This document shows, one piece after another, positions 8,574-17,828 of a stretch of 44,528 bases of DNA (position 1 is the stretch's first letter; each line of letters opens with the position of its first letter). Below the pieces are notes generated by a model. The model was not told where the DNA came from. It ran no database searches and saw nothing but the letters and a program-made list of their open reading frames with translations. Position numbers and translations under genes: made by a program. The DNA comes from Alcaligenaceae bacterium (GTDB taxonomy: Bacteria > Pseudomonadota > Gammaproteobacteria > Burkholderiales > Burkholderiaceae_B), in contig JAJUGV010000014.1 in assembly GCA_029265795.1 (NCBI GenBank), forward strand, positions 1-44,528. Direction: 5' to 3'.

Positions 8574-9773
8574 TCAGTGGAAGTGCACCGGCTCCAGATC
8601 GGTTTCCTCCGGCAGTTCGGGGTGCATCATCTCGCCCACAAAGTTGGGGAAAAAGGGTGCGCCGCAGTCCTCGCAATATTCTGGTGTCTGTATGCCCGGC
8701 AGCCGCCTGACTTCCGAAACACCGAGCTCCTTAAGCAGGGCGGCGATGGATTCGGGGACATCGATCTGTGAGCTTTCTACGGCGTCGATGACGGCTTCTT
8801 CTTTACTGAGCACCGGCCAGACACAACCGTAAATAACATCATTGCTCACGCGGGGAGTGAAGCCGATGCGGAACTCTTCGACGCCATTGTTGCCGCATGC
8901 CGCAATGGCCGCGCGCAGTTCGTTGCCGGGCATGTTGGCGGCTGTCTGCAACCAGGTGACGGCGGCACGCAGCGCCATGGGACGGATACGGCGGTCTGCT
9001 TCGCGATTGGTGGTGTAAAAGGCATCTGGAAGAATGACTTCTGTTTGGCAGCCAGTGAACAGGGTGGCGAGCAATTCGCCGACACGTGAAGACCAAAGCT
9101 GTTGCGCCTGTTCGCGTGATTCCAGGGCGGGGGTCTCGGGATGCTGCCAGCGAAACACGGGCTGCCCTTTTGGGACCGCAATGGCGGCGACGGCAAAGCG
9201 TGCATCAGCCAGCATACCCTCGGTGTCGGCAGGTTCGCGCACCGGGCAGGCTTCATTGGATACGCCTAATGCCAGTGCCCCCAGGCGTTGCGTCCACAAC
9301 CGGGTTTCTTGGAAGCTCTGTGGCATCTGGTCGAACGTGATCAGCCCTGGCAGCATGGCGATTTGAGCGCCATCAGCGGCAATGAGCTCGGCTAGAGCGT
9401 CTTGCAGAGCGTTCTTTTGTTCGGTGGTCAGCCGGCCCTCTGGGAGCCGATAGCGCGTCCATGCCACGATCGGTGCCGACACCAGAAGGATGTCGAACTC
9501 TTCGTCTTGGCGCTTCAGCACCAAGGATTCGGAGCACGTTTCCGCTTGCTCAACCAGAATCTCGTACACATTGATATCGTCTTGCACGAGAAAGTCCAAA
9601 ACACTTTCCAGTGTTTTGGATTTGCGGCCGGTAAGCATCTTCGTGATGAGCCGAGCAAGCTCATCTTCCCAATAGACATCTTCAAGACGGCTACCGGATC
9701 GCGCAAGCGCCTGCCCGAAAGAAACCAGGCGCTTGGCGTCGCGCGTCAGGCGGATGGAAGGGGTGTCGGACAT
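8574..9773 (-). CDS. DUF2863 family protein, function unknown
   Basis: A 399-residue soluble protein that I recognise as DUF2863, a family I know only from betaproteobacteria and to which I can assign no function. There is no signal peptide or membrane segment. The C-terminus is notable: the motif YCEDCGAPFFPN puts Cys367 and Cys370 in a CxxC pair, followed by His384 and a terminal HFH (His397, His399). This could be a zinc site, but that is inference from spacing. It is the first gene of a probable operon with earP (18-base gap) and efp, so a link to EF-P or translation is possible but unproven. The family assignment is from memory of the sequence pattern. Confidence 0.7.
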   Translation of the reverse strand: MSDTPSIRLTRDAKRLVSFGQALARSGSRLEDVYWEDELARLITKMLTGRKSKTLESVLDFLVQDDINVYEILVEQAETCSESLVLKRQDEEFDILLVSAPIVAWTRYRLPEGRLTTEQKNALQDALAELIAADGAQIAMLPGLITFDQMPQSFQETRLWTQRLGALALGVSNEACPVREPADTEGMLADARFAVAAIAVPKGQPVFRWQHPETPALESREQAQQLWSSRVGELLATLFTGCQTEVILPDAFYTTNREADRRIRPMALRAAVTWLQTAANMPGNELRAAIAACGNNGVEEFRIGFTPRVSNDVIYGCVWPVLSKEEAVIDAVESSQIDVPESIAALLKELGVSEVRRLPGIQTPEYCEDCGAPFFPNFVGEMMHPELPEETDLEPVHFH

Positions 9774-9876
9774 ACGTGAGACTGAAACCTTATACCTTGT
9801 TTCGGGCCGGAAATCGGCCCTGAGTCTCTAGTGTAACCCGCCGCCCCCTTCACTATCACCCGCCGTTATGACAGTG

Positions 9877-12582
9877 TTACGCCGCCGTCAATAACTCACG
9901 CAGAACGTAGGGCAGGATTCCGCCGTTCAAGTAGTAATCGACCTCTGTCGCAGTGTCGATGCGCAGCAACATGGGTATGTGCTGCTTGCTACCGTCGTCC
10001 CGGTGGATTGTCAGGGTTACGTCCTGTTGCGGCTGGATACCATTTTCGAGCCCGCTGATGTCAAAAATCTCGGTGCCGGTGATTCCCAGCGACGCCACGG
10101 AGTGGTCGCCTTTGAACTGCAGCGGCAGTACGCCCATGCCCACCAGGTTGCTGCGGTGGATACGCTCGAAGCTGCGGGCGACGACCGCCTTCACACCCAG
10201 TAGCTGCGTCCCTTTTGCCGCCCAGTCGCGCGAAGAACCGGTTCCGTACTCTTCACCGGCGAAGATCACCGTAGGCGTGCCTTGTGAAACGTACCGCATT
10301 GCCGCGTCGTAAATGGCCATCCGCTCACCGCTGGGCTGGTAAAGAGTTTCACTACCCTCAAAGCGGTTGCCGTCGGCCAGCGGCGGAATCATCAGGTTCT
10401 TGATACGTACATTGGCGAAGGTGCCGCGCATCATGACTTCGTGGTTGCCTCGGCGAGACCCGTAACTATTGAAGTCCTGCTTCATTACGCCGTTGGCCAA
10501 CAACCACTGACCTGCAGGCGAGTTTTCCATGATCGTGCCCGCAGGCGAGATATGGTCGGTGGTGACAGAGTCGCCGAATATGGCCAATGCGCGCGCGCCG
10601 CGAATAGCCGGAATGGGAGCGGGTTCCATGGCGAAGCCTTCAAAGAAGGGCGGCTCGGCGATATAGGTGGATTTCGGCCAGCTGTAAGTGGCGCCTTCTT
10701 CGCCCTGAACCGCCTTCCAAAGCTCGCCGGGATTGTCGGCGATTTCCGCGTAATTCCGGCGGAAAACCTCCGGATCCATCGCGTACTTCAGAAGCGCTTG
10801 CACTTCCTCGTCTGCCGGCCATATATCCCGTAGCCACACGTCGCCCTCGCGGCCCTTTCCGATCGGCTCGGTCATCAAATCTTTCATGACGGTGCCGGCC
10901 AGCGCATAGGCCACAACCAAGGGGGGTGAAGCCAGGAAGTTGGCCTTGATGTTGGGGTGAATGCGAGCTTCGAAGTTGCGGTTGCCGGAGAGCACCGCCG
11001 CACAGACCAGCTTGTTCTGCGTAATGGTTGCGTTTAATTCCGGTGTGAGATCACCGGCATTCCCAATGCAGGAAGTGCAGCCATAGGCGGCTACGTTGAA
11101 GCCTAGCCGCTTCAGATAGGGCAGCAGCCCGGTCTTTTCCAGGTAGTGGGTGACCACGCGAGAGCCCGGCGCGAGGGACGTCTTGATATGGGGGCGCACA
11201 CTCAGGCCGGCTTCCACCGCTTTCTTGGCGAGCAGTCCCGCCGCCAGTAATACGCTAGGGTTGGATGTGTTGGTGCACGAGGTGATGGCGGCAATCATAA
11301 GATCGCCGTGCCGCACTTCCACACCGTCTTCTGTTATATATACTTTGTTTATATCTTCAGCCGGCATGTTGAAGCCTTGGGCTGAGCTGTCGCTGAAAAG
11401 ACCCGTGAACGTTTGTTTGACGCGGTCCAGATCGATGCGGTCCTGTGGACGCTTGGGGCCGGCCAGGGACGCAGTGACGGTAGATAAATCCAGTGTCAGC
11501 AGCTCGCTGTAATCTACGTCGCTCGCTGCGGGTACACCGAACATTTCCTGAGCTCGGAAATAGCCTTCGAGTGCTGCGATTTCTTCATCGCTACGTCCCG
11601 TTCCGCGGAAGTACTCGAGAGTGCGTTCGTCGACGGGGAAGAAACCCATGGTGGCGCCGTACTCGGGCGCCATATTGGCGATGGTGGCACGGTCGGTTAC
11701 TGACAGGCCGGATGTGCCGGGCCCACAGAACTCGACGAATTTGCCCACCACTTTGTGACGGCGCAGCATCTCGGTGATGGTCAGAACCAGGTCCGTCGCC
11801 GTCACGCCCGGGCGTAGCGCGCCCTTTAGCTCCACGCCCACTACGTCCGGCGTCAGGATGTACACCGGCTGGCCCAACATAGCGGCCTCGGCTTCGATAC
11901 CGCCGACACCCCAGCCCACCACACCAATGCCGTTGATCATAGTGGTATGGCTGTCGGTGCCCACCAGTGTGTCAGGGAAGTACACGTCGTTCTTCGCATC
12001 GTAATGAACGCCGCGCGCTAAATGCTCGAGATTCACCTGGTGAATGATGCCGAAACCCGGAGGCACCACGCCGAAGGTCTTGAAGGCTTGCATGCCCCAT
12101 TTCATGAACTCGTAGCGCTCGCGATTGCGCTTGAATTCGAGTTTCATGTTCAGGTCCAGCGCGTTATCTTCGCTGTAGTGGTCGATCATGACGGAATGGT
12201 CAACCACCATGTCGACAGGCACTAGGGGCTCGATCCTGCGAGGGTCGGCATTCAAGCGCTGGGCCGTAGAGCGCATGGCGGCGATATCAGCCAGCAGGGG
12301 CACCCCCGTGAAATCCTGCAGCACCACGCGCGAGACCACAAACGGGATCTCCGTATCGCGCTTAGCATTGGGCTGCCAGCCGGCAAGTTCCCGCACATGT
12401 TTTTCTGTGATCTTGTTGCCGTCGCAATTGCGTAGAACAGACTCCAGAACGAGGCGCAGTGAAATCGGCAGCCGCTGCATGTCGAGACCCAGCTCCTTGC
12501 CGAGAGCGGGCAGGGAATGGAAACGGCCGGTCTTGTCGCCTGACTTGAATGTCTGGAGGGTGTTGAATGAATGATTCGCCAT
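9877..12582 (-). CDS. acnA: Aconitate hydratase A
   Basis: Interconverts citrate and isocitrate through cis-aconitate using a [4Fe-4S] cluster in the cytoplasm. It has 901 residues, typical of AcnA. The three cluster cysteines are in [10 protein letters not shown] (about residue 444) and YGCTSCIGN (about 510 and 513). The swivel domain carries [13 protein letters not shown] and the substrate-binding [10 protein letters not shown]. An AGGAG ribosome-binding site lies 8 bases before the ATG. A terminator for acnB lies just upstream, so acnA probably has its own promoter in 12583-12636, although no clear one was found. AcnA-type enzymes are usually the more oxidation-resistant form. The paralogue acnD is 6.5 kb away; acnA lacks an adjacent prpF, which supports the ordinary TCA role. 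Confidence 0.96.
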   Translation of the reverse strand: MANHSFNTLQTFKSGDKTGRFHSLPALGKELGLDMQRLPISLRLVLESVLRNCDGNKITEKHVRELAGWQPNAKRDTEIPFVVSRVVLQDFTGVPLLADIAAMRSTAQRLNADPRRIEPLVPVDMVVDHSVMIDHYSEDNALDLNMKLEFKRNRERYEFMKWGMQAFKTFGVVPPGFGIIHQVNLEHLARGVHYDAKNDVYFPDTLVGTDSHTTMINGIGVVGWGVGGIEAEAAMLGQPVYILTPDVVGVELKGALRPGVTATDLVLTITEMLRRHKVVGKFVEFCGPGTSGLSVTDRATIANMAPEYGATMGFFPVDERTLEYFRGTGRSDEEIAALEGYFRAQEMFGVPAASDVDYSELLTLDLSTVTASLAGPKRPQDRIDLDRVKQTFTGLFSDSSAQGFNMPAEDINKVYITEDGVEVRHGDLMIAAITSCTNTSNPSVLLAAGLLAKKAVEAGLSVRPHIKTSLAPGSRVVTHYLEKTGLLPYLKRLGFNVAAYGCTSCIGNAGDLTPELNATITQNKLVCAAVLSGNRNFEARIHPNIKANFLASPPLVVAYALAGTVMKDLMTEPIGKGREGDVWLRDIWPADEEVQALLKYAMDPEVFRRNYAEIADNPGELWKAVQGEEGATYSWPKSTYIAEPPFFEGFAMEPAPIPAIRGARALAIFGDSVTTDHISPAGTIMENSPAGQWLLANGVMKQDFNSYGSRRGNHEVMMRGTFANVRIKNLMIPPLADGNRFEGSETLYQPSGERMAIYDAAMRYVSQGTPTVIFAGEEYGTGSSRDWAAKGTQLLGVKAVVARSFERIHRSNLVGMGVLPLQFKGDHSVASLGITGTEIFDISGLENGIQPQQDVTLTIHRDDGSKQHIPMLLRIDTATEVDYYLNGGILPYVLRELLTAA

Positions 12583-12636
12583 AGAGGACTCCTAGATAAT
12601 GAAGCTGAGAGCAGGAGTGCGTGCAAATGTTGCAGC

Positions 12637-12665
12637 AAAAAAAAGCCCCCGAAGGGTTCGGGGGC
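12637..12665 (-). terminator. Strong intrinsic terminator after acnB
   Basis: Read on the minus strand, GCCCCCGAA pairs with TTCGGGGGC (9-bp stem, 3-base loop, 12645-12665) and is followed by eight T residues. It lies 49 bases past the acnB stop and separates acnB from acnA. Confidence 0.93.
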
Positions 12666-12714
12666 CGGTAGAGCGGTGGGGCCATCGTGTTGACGACGGC
12701 CCGCAAGGGGGTCT

Positions 12715-15306
12715 TTAGACGCCCACCGACTCTGCGATCTCCACGTATTCTTCGATTTCGTCGAAATTCAGGTACTGGTAGATCTCATCGCCGCTCTCGT
12801 TAATTACGCCAATGTCGGCCATGTATTCTTCGCGGGTCGGAATACGGCCCAGGCGCGAGCAGATTGCAGCCAGCTCGGCAGAACCCAGATAAACGTTGGT
12901 GTTACGACCCAGACGGTTCGGGAAGTTCCGAGTGCTGGTGGACATCACCGTCGCGCCTTCACGAACCTGAGCCTGGTTACCCATGCACAGCGAGCAGCCA
13001 GGCGGTTCGGTACGGGCGCCGGCTGTGCCGAAGACACCGTAATGACCTTCTTCGGTCAGCTGTTGGGCGTCCATCTTGGTAGGCGGAGCGACCCACAGCC
13101 TGGTCGGAATGTCGCGTTTGCCTTCCAGCAGCTTGGAGGCGGCACGGAAGTGACCGATATTGGTCATGCAGCTGCCGATGAAGACCTCGTCGATCTTGGC
13201 GCCGGCAACGTCGGACAGAGTCTTGACGTCGTCGGGGTCGTTCGGGCAGGCAACGATGGGCTCGACGATCTCGTTCATGTCGATTTCGATGACGGCTGCG
13301 TATTCAGCGTCGGCATCGGGCTCGAGAAGCTGAGGATCTTCCAGCCAAGCTTCCATGGCCTTGATGCGACGGGCGATGGAGCGCTCGTCTTCGTAGCCGT
13401 TGGCGATCATCCACTTGAGCATCACGATGTTGCTCTCCAGGTATTCGATCACCGGCTCCTTGTTCAAGCGCACGGTGCAACCTGCAGCGGAACGCTCGGC
13501 TGTGGCGTCGGACAGCTCGAATGCTTGTTCAACCTTCAGATTGGGCAGGCCTTCGATTTCGAGGATGCGGCCGGAAAAGACGTTCTTCTTGCCCTTCTTC
13601 TCGACGGTCAGCAGGCCCTCTTTGATGGCGTAATAGGGAATGGCATTGACCAGGTCACGCAGTGTGACGCCGGGTTGCAGCTCACCCTTGAAACGCACCA
13701 GGACTGATTCCGGCATATCCAGTGGCATCACGCCCGTGGCTGCGGCAAAGGCCACCAGGCCGGAACCCGCCGGGAAGCTGATGCCAATGGGGAAGCGGGT
13801 GTGAGAGTCTCCACCGGTACCCACCGTATCGGGCAGCAGCATGCGGTTCAGCCAGCTGTGAATGACGCCGTCGCCGGGACGTAGCGAGATGCCGCCACGC
13901 GTGCTGATGAAGTCAGGCAGGGTGTGGTGGGTCTTGACGTCGACAGGCTTGGGGTAAGCGGAGGTGTGGCAGAAGGACTGCATCACCAGGTCTGCGGAGA
14001 AGCCCAGGCAGGCAAGGTCCTTGAGCTCGTCGCGAGTCATGGGGCCGGTGGTGTCCTGGCTGCCGACCGAGGTCATGCGGGGCTCGCAGTAGGTGCCGGG
14101 GCGTACACCCTGACCTTCCGGCAGGCCGCAGGCGCGACCCACCATCTTTTGGGCCAGTGTGAAGCCCTTGCCGGAATCCTGTGGGTTTTTCGGCAGGCGG
14201 AACAGTGTGGAAGGCGGCAGGCCGAGGGCCTCGCGAGCCTTTGCAGTCAGGCCACGACCGATAATCAGCGGAATACGGCCACCGGCGCGTACTTCGTCGA
14301 ACAGCACATCGGACTTCACCTGGAACTCGGCGATGACTTCGCCGTTCTTGAGGGCCTTGCCTTCGTAGGGGCGTAATTCGATCACATCGCCCATTTCCAT
14401 TTGGGAGACGTCGACCTCAATAGGCAACGCGCCGGCATCTTCCATCGTGTTGTAGAAGATCGGGGCAATCTTGGTACCCAGGCACACGCCGCCATAACGC
14501 TTGTTGGGCACATAGGGGATGTCCTGGCCGGTGAACCACAGGACGGAGTTCGTAGCGGACTTGCGGCTGGAACCGGTGCCGACGACGTCGCCCACGTAGG
14601 CGACTTGATGACCCTTTTCTTTAAGGGACTCAATAAAGGCGACTGGGCCACGCTTGCCGTCTTCCTCGGGCTCGAACGCAGCGCCTTCGCGTTTGTTCTT
14701 CAGCATCGCCAGCGCGTGCAGCGGAATATCCGGGCGGGTGGTGGCGTCGGGGGCCGGAGACAAGTCGTCGGTGTTAGTTTCGCCAGGCACCTTGAAAACC
14801 GTAACGGTCAGGCTTTCGGGTAGCTCAGGGCGAGACGTGAACCATTCACCGTCGGCCCAGCTCTGCATGACTTCCTTAGCGTATTCGTTGCCTTTCTCGG
14901 CCTTTTCCTTTACGTCGTAGAAGGCGTCGAACATCAGCAGGGTGTGCTTGAGGCCGTTAGCCGCTACAGGGGCAAGCTCAGCATGATCCAGCAGCTCGAT
15001 GAGCGCGCTGATGTTGTAGCCGCCGAGCATGGTGCCCAGCAGTTCGGTGGCACGGCGGGCATCGATCAGCGCACAGGTTTCCTTGCCCAGCGCCAACGCG
15101 GCCAGATACGAGGCCTTTACCTTGGCGGCGTCATCAACGCCGGCGGGCACGCGATGGGTAATGAGCTCGACCAGAAACTCTTCCTCGCCTGCGGGCGGGT
15201 TCTTGAGCAGTTCGATCAGGTCGGCGGTCTGTTGCGCGGACAGCGGCAGGGGGGGGATGCCTAGCGCGGCGCGCTCGGCAACATGTTCACGATATTGTTC
15301 CAGCAT
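12715..15306 (-). CDS. acnB: Bifunctional aconitate hydratase B / 2-methylisocitrate dehydratase
   Basis: Main TCA-cycle aconitase of most proteobacteria; it also hydrates 2-methyl-cis-aconitate in the methylcitrate cycle. It has 863 residues, the usual length, with the AcnB order: N-terminal HEAT-like domain ([16 protein letters not shown] onward), then the swivel domain ([16 protein letters not shown] near residue 240), then the cluster domains. The cluster cysteines are in [10 protein letters not shown] (about residue 711) and CSLCMGNQ (about 770). AGGACA precedes the ATG by 8 bases. Upstream lie a plausible sigma-70 promoter and a 19-bp palindromic element also found at mdh/gntR. A strong terminator follows, so the gene is probably monocistronic. 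Confidence 0.97.
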   Translation of the reverse strand: MLEQYREHVAERAALGIPPLPLSAQQTADLIELLKNPPAGEEEFLVELITHRVPAGVDDAAKVKASYLAALALGKETCALIDARRATELLGTMLGGYNISALIELLDHAELAPVAANGLKHTLLMFDAFYDVKEKAEKGNEYAKEVMQSWADGEWFTSRPELPESLTVTVFKVPGETNTDDLSPAPDATTRPDIPLHALAMLKNKREGAAFEPEEDGKRGPVAFIESLKEKGHQVAYVGDVVGTGSSRKSATNSVLWFTGQDIPYVPNKRYGGVCLGTKIAPIFYNTMEDAGALPIEVDVSQMEMGDVIELRPYEGKALKNGEVIAEFQVKSDVLFDEVRAGGRIPLIIGRGLTAKAREALGLPPSTLFRLPKNPQDSGKGFTLAQKMVGRACGLPEGQGVRPGTYCEPRMTSVGSQDTTGPMTRDELKDLACLGFSADLVMQSFCHTSAYPKPVDVKTHHTLPDFISTRGGISLRPGDGVIHSWLNRMLLPDTVGTGGDSHTRFPIGISFPAGSGLVAFAAATGVMPLDMPESVLVRFKGELQPGVTLRDLVNAIPYYAIKEGLLTVEKKGKKNVFSGRILEIEGLPNLKVEQAFELSDATAERSAAGCTVRLNKEPVIEYLESNIVMLKWMIANGYEDERSIARRIKAMEAWLEDPQLLEPDADAEYAAVIEIDMNEIVEPIVACPNDPDDVKTLSDVAGAKIDEVFIGSCMTNIGHFRAASKLLEGKRDIPTRLWVAPPTKMDAQQLTEEGHYGVFGTAGARTEPPGCSLCMGNQAQVREGATVMSTSTRNFPNRLGRNTNVYLGSAELAAICSRLGRIPTREEYMADIGVINESGDEIYQYLNFDEIEEYVEIAESVGV

Positions 15307-15346
15307 GTGCTTGTCCTATGTGCGAGGTTATAGAAAGCTTGCCAGG

Positions 15347-15376
15347 ATTGTAAGAGCAAACCCCAGTTCAAGGCAA
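15347..15376 (-). promoter_or_regulatory. Predicted sigma-70 promoter of acnB
   Basis: On the minus strand, TTGCCT (15371-15376) and TACAAT (15347-15352) are separated by 18 bases. Transcription would start near 15340, giving a leader of about 34 bases. Prediction by eye. Confidence 0.45.
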
Positions 15377-15379
15377 ATG

Positions 15380-15398
15380 TCTTATATCTTATATAAGA
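15380..15398. promoter_or_regulatory. Candidate operator of the TCA GntR regulator (acnB copy)
   Basis: The element TCTTATaTCTTATATAAGA contains the perfect 12-bp palindrome TCTTATATAAGA (15387-15398) plus an extra TCTTAT half-site. It also forms a 9-bp inverted repeat, GTCTTATAT/ATATAAGAC (15379-15399). The same 19-bp pattern occurs at 27383-27401 beside a gntR gene. Its edge lies 3 bases upstream of the predicted acnB -35 box. Regulator assignment is inference. Confidence 0.6.
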
Positions 15399-15409
15399 CT
15401 TGTCGTGAG

Positions 15410-15460
15410 AAACCGGGGTCAGACCCCAGTTTTGTCAAAACTGGGGTCTGACCCCGGTTT
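15410..15460. repeat. Perfect 25-bp inverted repeat with 1-base loop, REP-like
   Basis: The arm at 15410-15434 is the exact reverse complement of 15436-15460. Each arm also contains the near-palindrome GGGGTCAGACCCC, so each could fold on its own. It starts 3 bases beyond the GNAT stop codon and lies just upstream of acnB regulatory DNA. It probably acts as a terminator for the GNAT gene and may belong to a genome-wide REP/BIME-like family. No second copy was seen in this window. Confidence 0.8.
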
Positions 15461-15462
15461 TG

Positions 15463-15744
15463 TTATGAAATGCGCAGGTCGTCGTAGGCGCCGCGTTGGC
15501 GCCGCATCCAGGCGTCGACGTAGGAGCAGAGAGGCCGGACTTTCCAGCCTTGGGCGCGGGCGGTGTCGAGCGCGGCGCGTGCCAGGTCGCCGGCGATACC
15601 GCGGCCGCCAACCGATTCCGGCACCCCGGTGTGGGTGATGATCATGACGCCGGCATGCAGTTCGTAATCGAGCACACACAATTTGCCGTCTTCCATCCAC
15701 TGGAAGCGTTTCGCGTCGACGTTGTGTTCAATGCTGCGGCTCAT
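15463..15744 (-). CDS. Small GNAT-like N-acetyltransferase (YjdJ/COG2388 type)
   Basis: A 93-residue protein matching the short Gcn5-related acetyltransferases of the YjdJ group. The sequence runs through two beta strands (KLCVLDYELHAGVMIITHTGVPE) into the acetyl-CoA loop GGRGIAGDLARAALDTAR (about residues 47-64), then VRPLCSYVDAWMRR, where CSYVxxW/F is typical. The family is thought to bind acetyl-CoA; substrates are unknown. A strong AGGAG ribosome-binding site precedes the ATG. The stop codon abuts a large inverted repeat that could terminate it. It lies downstream of a small membrane protein gene on the same strand, with a 69-base gap. Confidence 0.85.
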   Translation of the reverse strand: MSRSIEHNVDAKRFQWMEDGKLCVLDYELHAGVMIITHTGVPESVGGRGIAGDLARAALDTARAQGWKVRPLCSYVDAWMRRQRGAYDDLRIS

Positions 15745-15813
15745 GAGGACTCCTGAGTGGGTGAATGTGGCCGGTTAGGATGGCGGGCTTCTCGTTCAGA
15801 CGGCCTGCAGTGC

Positions 15814-16200
15814 TCACACGGACAGCAGAATCATCAGCCACAAGACCAGCATGGCGATGATGCCGATGAAAACCCCACCCCAGAAGCCGACGATCGGCCA
15901 ACGCAAGCGCATGGACACTGAGGTGGGCTCGACTTCGGCCAACAGCCGGTTCGCCTGCCCGATGACCCACCATTTACTGCGTGGAAATGTCAGGCGGAAG
16001 AAATAGTCGAGCGTGATGGTGAGCTTGACCGTCGCGGGCAATTGATCCCAGCGGTATTGCTTCAGGTAGGGATGACGCATGGCCTGGTTGATGGGTCGCG
16101 TGTTGAGATACAGAAACAACGCTGACACCAGGCATGACAAGATACACGCCACGAGTACCGTGAACGAAAACGACAGAATAAAGGGGATGACTGACTCCAT
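15814..16200 (-). CDS. Hypothetical small membrane protein
   Basis: 128 residues with two clear hydrophobic helices, one at the N-terminus (about residues 5-32) and one at the C-terminus (about 101-127). A polar, positively charged middle contains RHPYLKQYRWDQLP and DYFFRLTFPRSKWW. I do not recognise a family and assign no function. Codon choice and composition look like the neighbours. The ATG at 16200 lacks a strong ribosome-binding site, so the exact start is uncertain. It lies 74 bases after prpD on the same strand and could be a distal member of the prp transcript, but nothing in the protein suggests a propionate role. Confidence 0.65.
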   Translation of the reverse strand: MESVIPFILSFSFTVLVACILSCLVSALFLYLNTRPINQAMRHPYLKQYRWDQLPATVKLTITLDYFFRLTFPRSKWWVIGQANRLLAEVEPTSVSMRLRWPIVGFWGGVFIGIIAMLVLWLMILLSV

Positions 16201-16274
16201 AATAGGCGCAATTAGAACATAAGCTCACGCCGCTGCCATCCTGTGCGCCGACGATCGGGGAAGTCGGTTTCGTA

Positions 16275-17729
16275 CTACGGAGCAGCACTTTGAATATAGA
16301 GATCCACGTAGTCTCTTACCGGCATCGAATGCAGTCGGTCAGCATCTAGGGAGGCCGCGAGGATACGCTCTTGTTGTGCCGGACTGAAGCGGCGTGCCAG
16401 GTTGGCGCGAAACTTCTTTTCTAGTAGCGGAATGCCCTCGGCACGACGGCGCCGATGCCCAAGGGGATACTCGCAGACCACCTCCGGCAGACGGGTGCCG
16501 TCGTTCAATTCCACGCTCAGGGCGTTTGCTATCGAGCGTTTTTCCGGGTCAAGGTAATCGGCGGTAAAGGCTGGATCTTCCACACAGGCGATGCGTGCGC
16601 GCAAGGCATCGATGCGGGGATCGGCGGCGACGTCGTCTTCGTAGTCTTCGGCTGTCAGGCGCCCAAACAGCAGTGGCACGGCAATCATATATTGCACACA
16701 GTGATCGCGATCGGCCGGATTGTTGAGCGGGCCCTTTTTGTCGATGATGCGCAGGCAGGCCTCATGAGTGCGTAATGTAATGTGCGCGATGTCGCCGGCG
16801 CTGCGACCCAAGGCCTTGAGCTGGTCGTGTATTTGCATGGCGCATTCCACAGCCGTCTGCGCATGAAATTCGGCAGGCCATGAAATTTTGAACAGGACGT
16901 TCTCCATGACGTAGCTGCCGTAAGGACGTTGAAAGCGAAAAGGCCGCCCACCGAAATGAACATCGTAAAAGCCCCAAGTGGGCGCGGTAAGCGCCCGCGG
17001 GTAGCCCATTTCTCCCTTCGCAGCCATCAATGCAAACTGCACTGCTCGGCTGGTGGCGTCGCCCGCCGCCCAGCTCTTGCGGCTGCCGGCGTCCGGCGCC
17101 TGGCGGTAGGTGCGCAGGCTCTGCCCATCGACCCACGCCAGTGATACTGCATTGAGCATGGCCTGGCGCTCAAGATCAAGCAGTTTGGATACGACCGCTG
17201 TTGAAGCTACCTTCACCAGTACAACGTGATCGAGGCCAACCCGGTTAAATGCGTTTTCCAGTGCAAGGCAGCCCTGTATTTCGTGCGCCTTGATCATCCC
17301 ACAAAGCACATCACGCATGGTAGGACCGGCCTCACCCATGCGGGCCGCGCGGCGGGACAGCCAGTCGGCGGTTGCCAATATGCCGCCCAGATTGTCGGAA
17401 GGGTGCCCCCATTCCGCCGCGAGCCATGTGTCGTTGAAGTCCAGCCAGCGGATCGCAGCGCCGATATCAAACGCAGCTTTGATGGGATCCAGTTCGTATG
17501 GAGTGCCCGGCACCCTGGCCCCATCGGGCACAAGCGTACCGGGTATCACCGGCCCTAATAGTTTGGTGCAGGCAGGGAAGTCGAGTGCCGCCAACCCACA
17601 GCCCAGCGTGTCAAGCAGGCAATGGCGAGCGGTTTCGAAAGCCAGGGTGGAATCAACGGGGTATTGCAGGGCGTAGTCTACGATGTCGACCATGACCTGA
17701 TCCCATTGCGCGCTTGCTGTGTCTGCCAT
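16275..17729 (-). CDS. prpD: 2-methylcitrate dehydratase (MmgE/PrpD family)
   Basis: Cofactor-free dehydratase that converts 2-methylcitrate to 2-methyl-cis-aconitate in propionate breakdown. It has 484 residues, as in enterobacterial PrpD, which it resembles closely in blocks such as LLDTLGCGL, IRWLDFNDTWLAAEWGHPSD, SFNRVGLDH-like AFNRVGLDH, and RKSWAAGDATSRAV. The high similarity across the active-site region supports a true PrpD rather than a distant MmgE relative. It is the last gene of the prpB-prpC-acnD-prpF-prpD operon, 99 bases after prpF. The operon therefore encodes two unrelated routes for methylcitrate dehydration: AcnD with PrpF, and PrpD. Key residues look intact, with no sign of decay. 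Confidence 0.93.
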   Translation of the reverse strand: MADTASAQWDQVMVDIVDYALQYPVDSTLAFETARHCLLDTLGCGLAALDFPACTKLLGPVIPGTLVPDGARVPGTPYELDPIKAAFDIGAAIRWLDFNDTWLAAEWGHPSDNLGGILATADWLSRRAARMGEAGPTMRDVLCGMIKAHEIQGCLALENAFNRVGLDHVVLVKVASTAVVSKLLDLERQAMLNAVSLAWVDGQSLRTYRQAPDAGSRKSWAAGDATSRAVQFALMAAKGEMGYPRALTAPTWGFYDVHFGGRPFRFQRPYGSYVMENVLFKISWPAEFHAQTAVECAMQIHDQLKALGRSAGDIAHITLRTHEACLRIIDKKGPLNNPADRDHCVQYMIAVPLLFGRLTAEDYEDDVAADPRIDALRARIACVEDPAFTADYLDPEKRSIANALSVELNDGTRLPEVVCEYPLGHRRRRAEGIPLLEKKFRANLARRFSPAQQERILAASLDADRLHSMPVRDYVDLYIQSAAP

Positions 17730-17755
17730 GAGGGGCTCCGTCAGTGAATGGGGAA

Positions 17756-17783
17756 GGCCAGGCCGGCCGGAGTCAGCCTGGCC
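17756..17783 (-). other. Stem-loop between prpF and prpD
   Basis: GGCCAGGC (17756-17763) pairs with GCCTGGCC (17776-17783), an 8-bp stem. No T run follows on the minus strand, so it looks more like an mRNA stability or processing hairpin than a terminator. Confidence 0.4.
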
Positions 17784-17828
17784 GGCAGCAAGCGCCGGAC
17801 CGTCGCTATGACACTGAGAGCGTGTCGG

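Noticed and set aside
9812..9828. GGGCCG-GAAAT-CGGCCC hairpin between DUF2863 and acnA
   Set aside because: No T run follows on either strand, so I could not call it a terminator; possible but unsupported.
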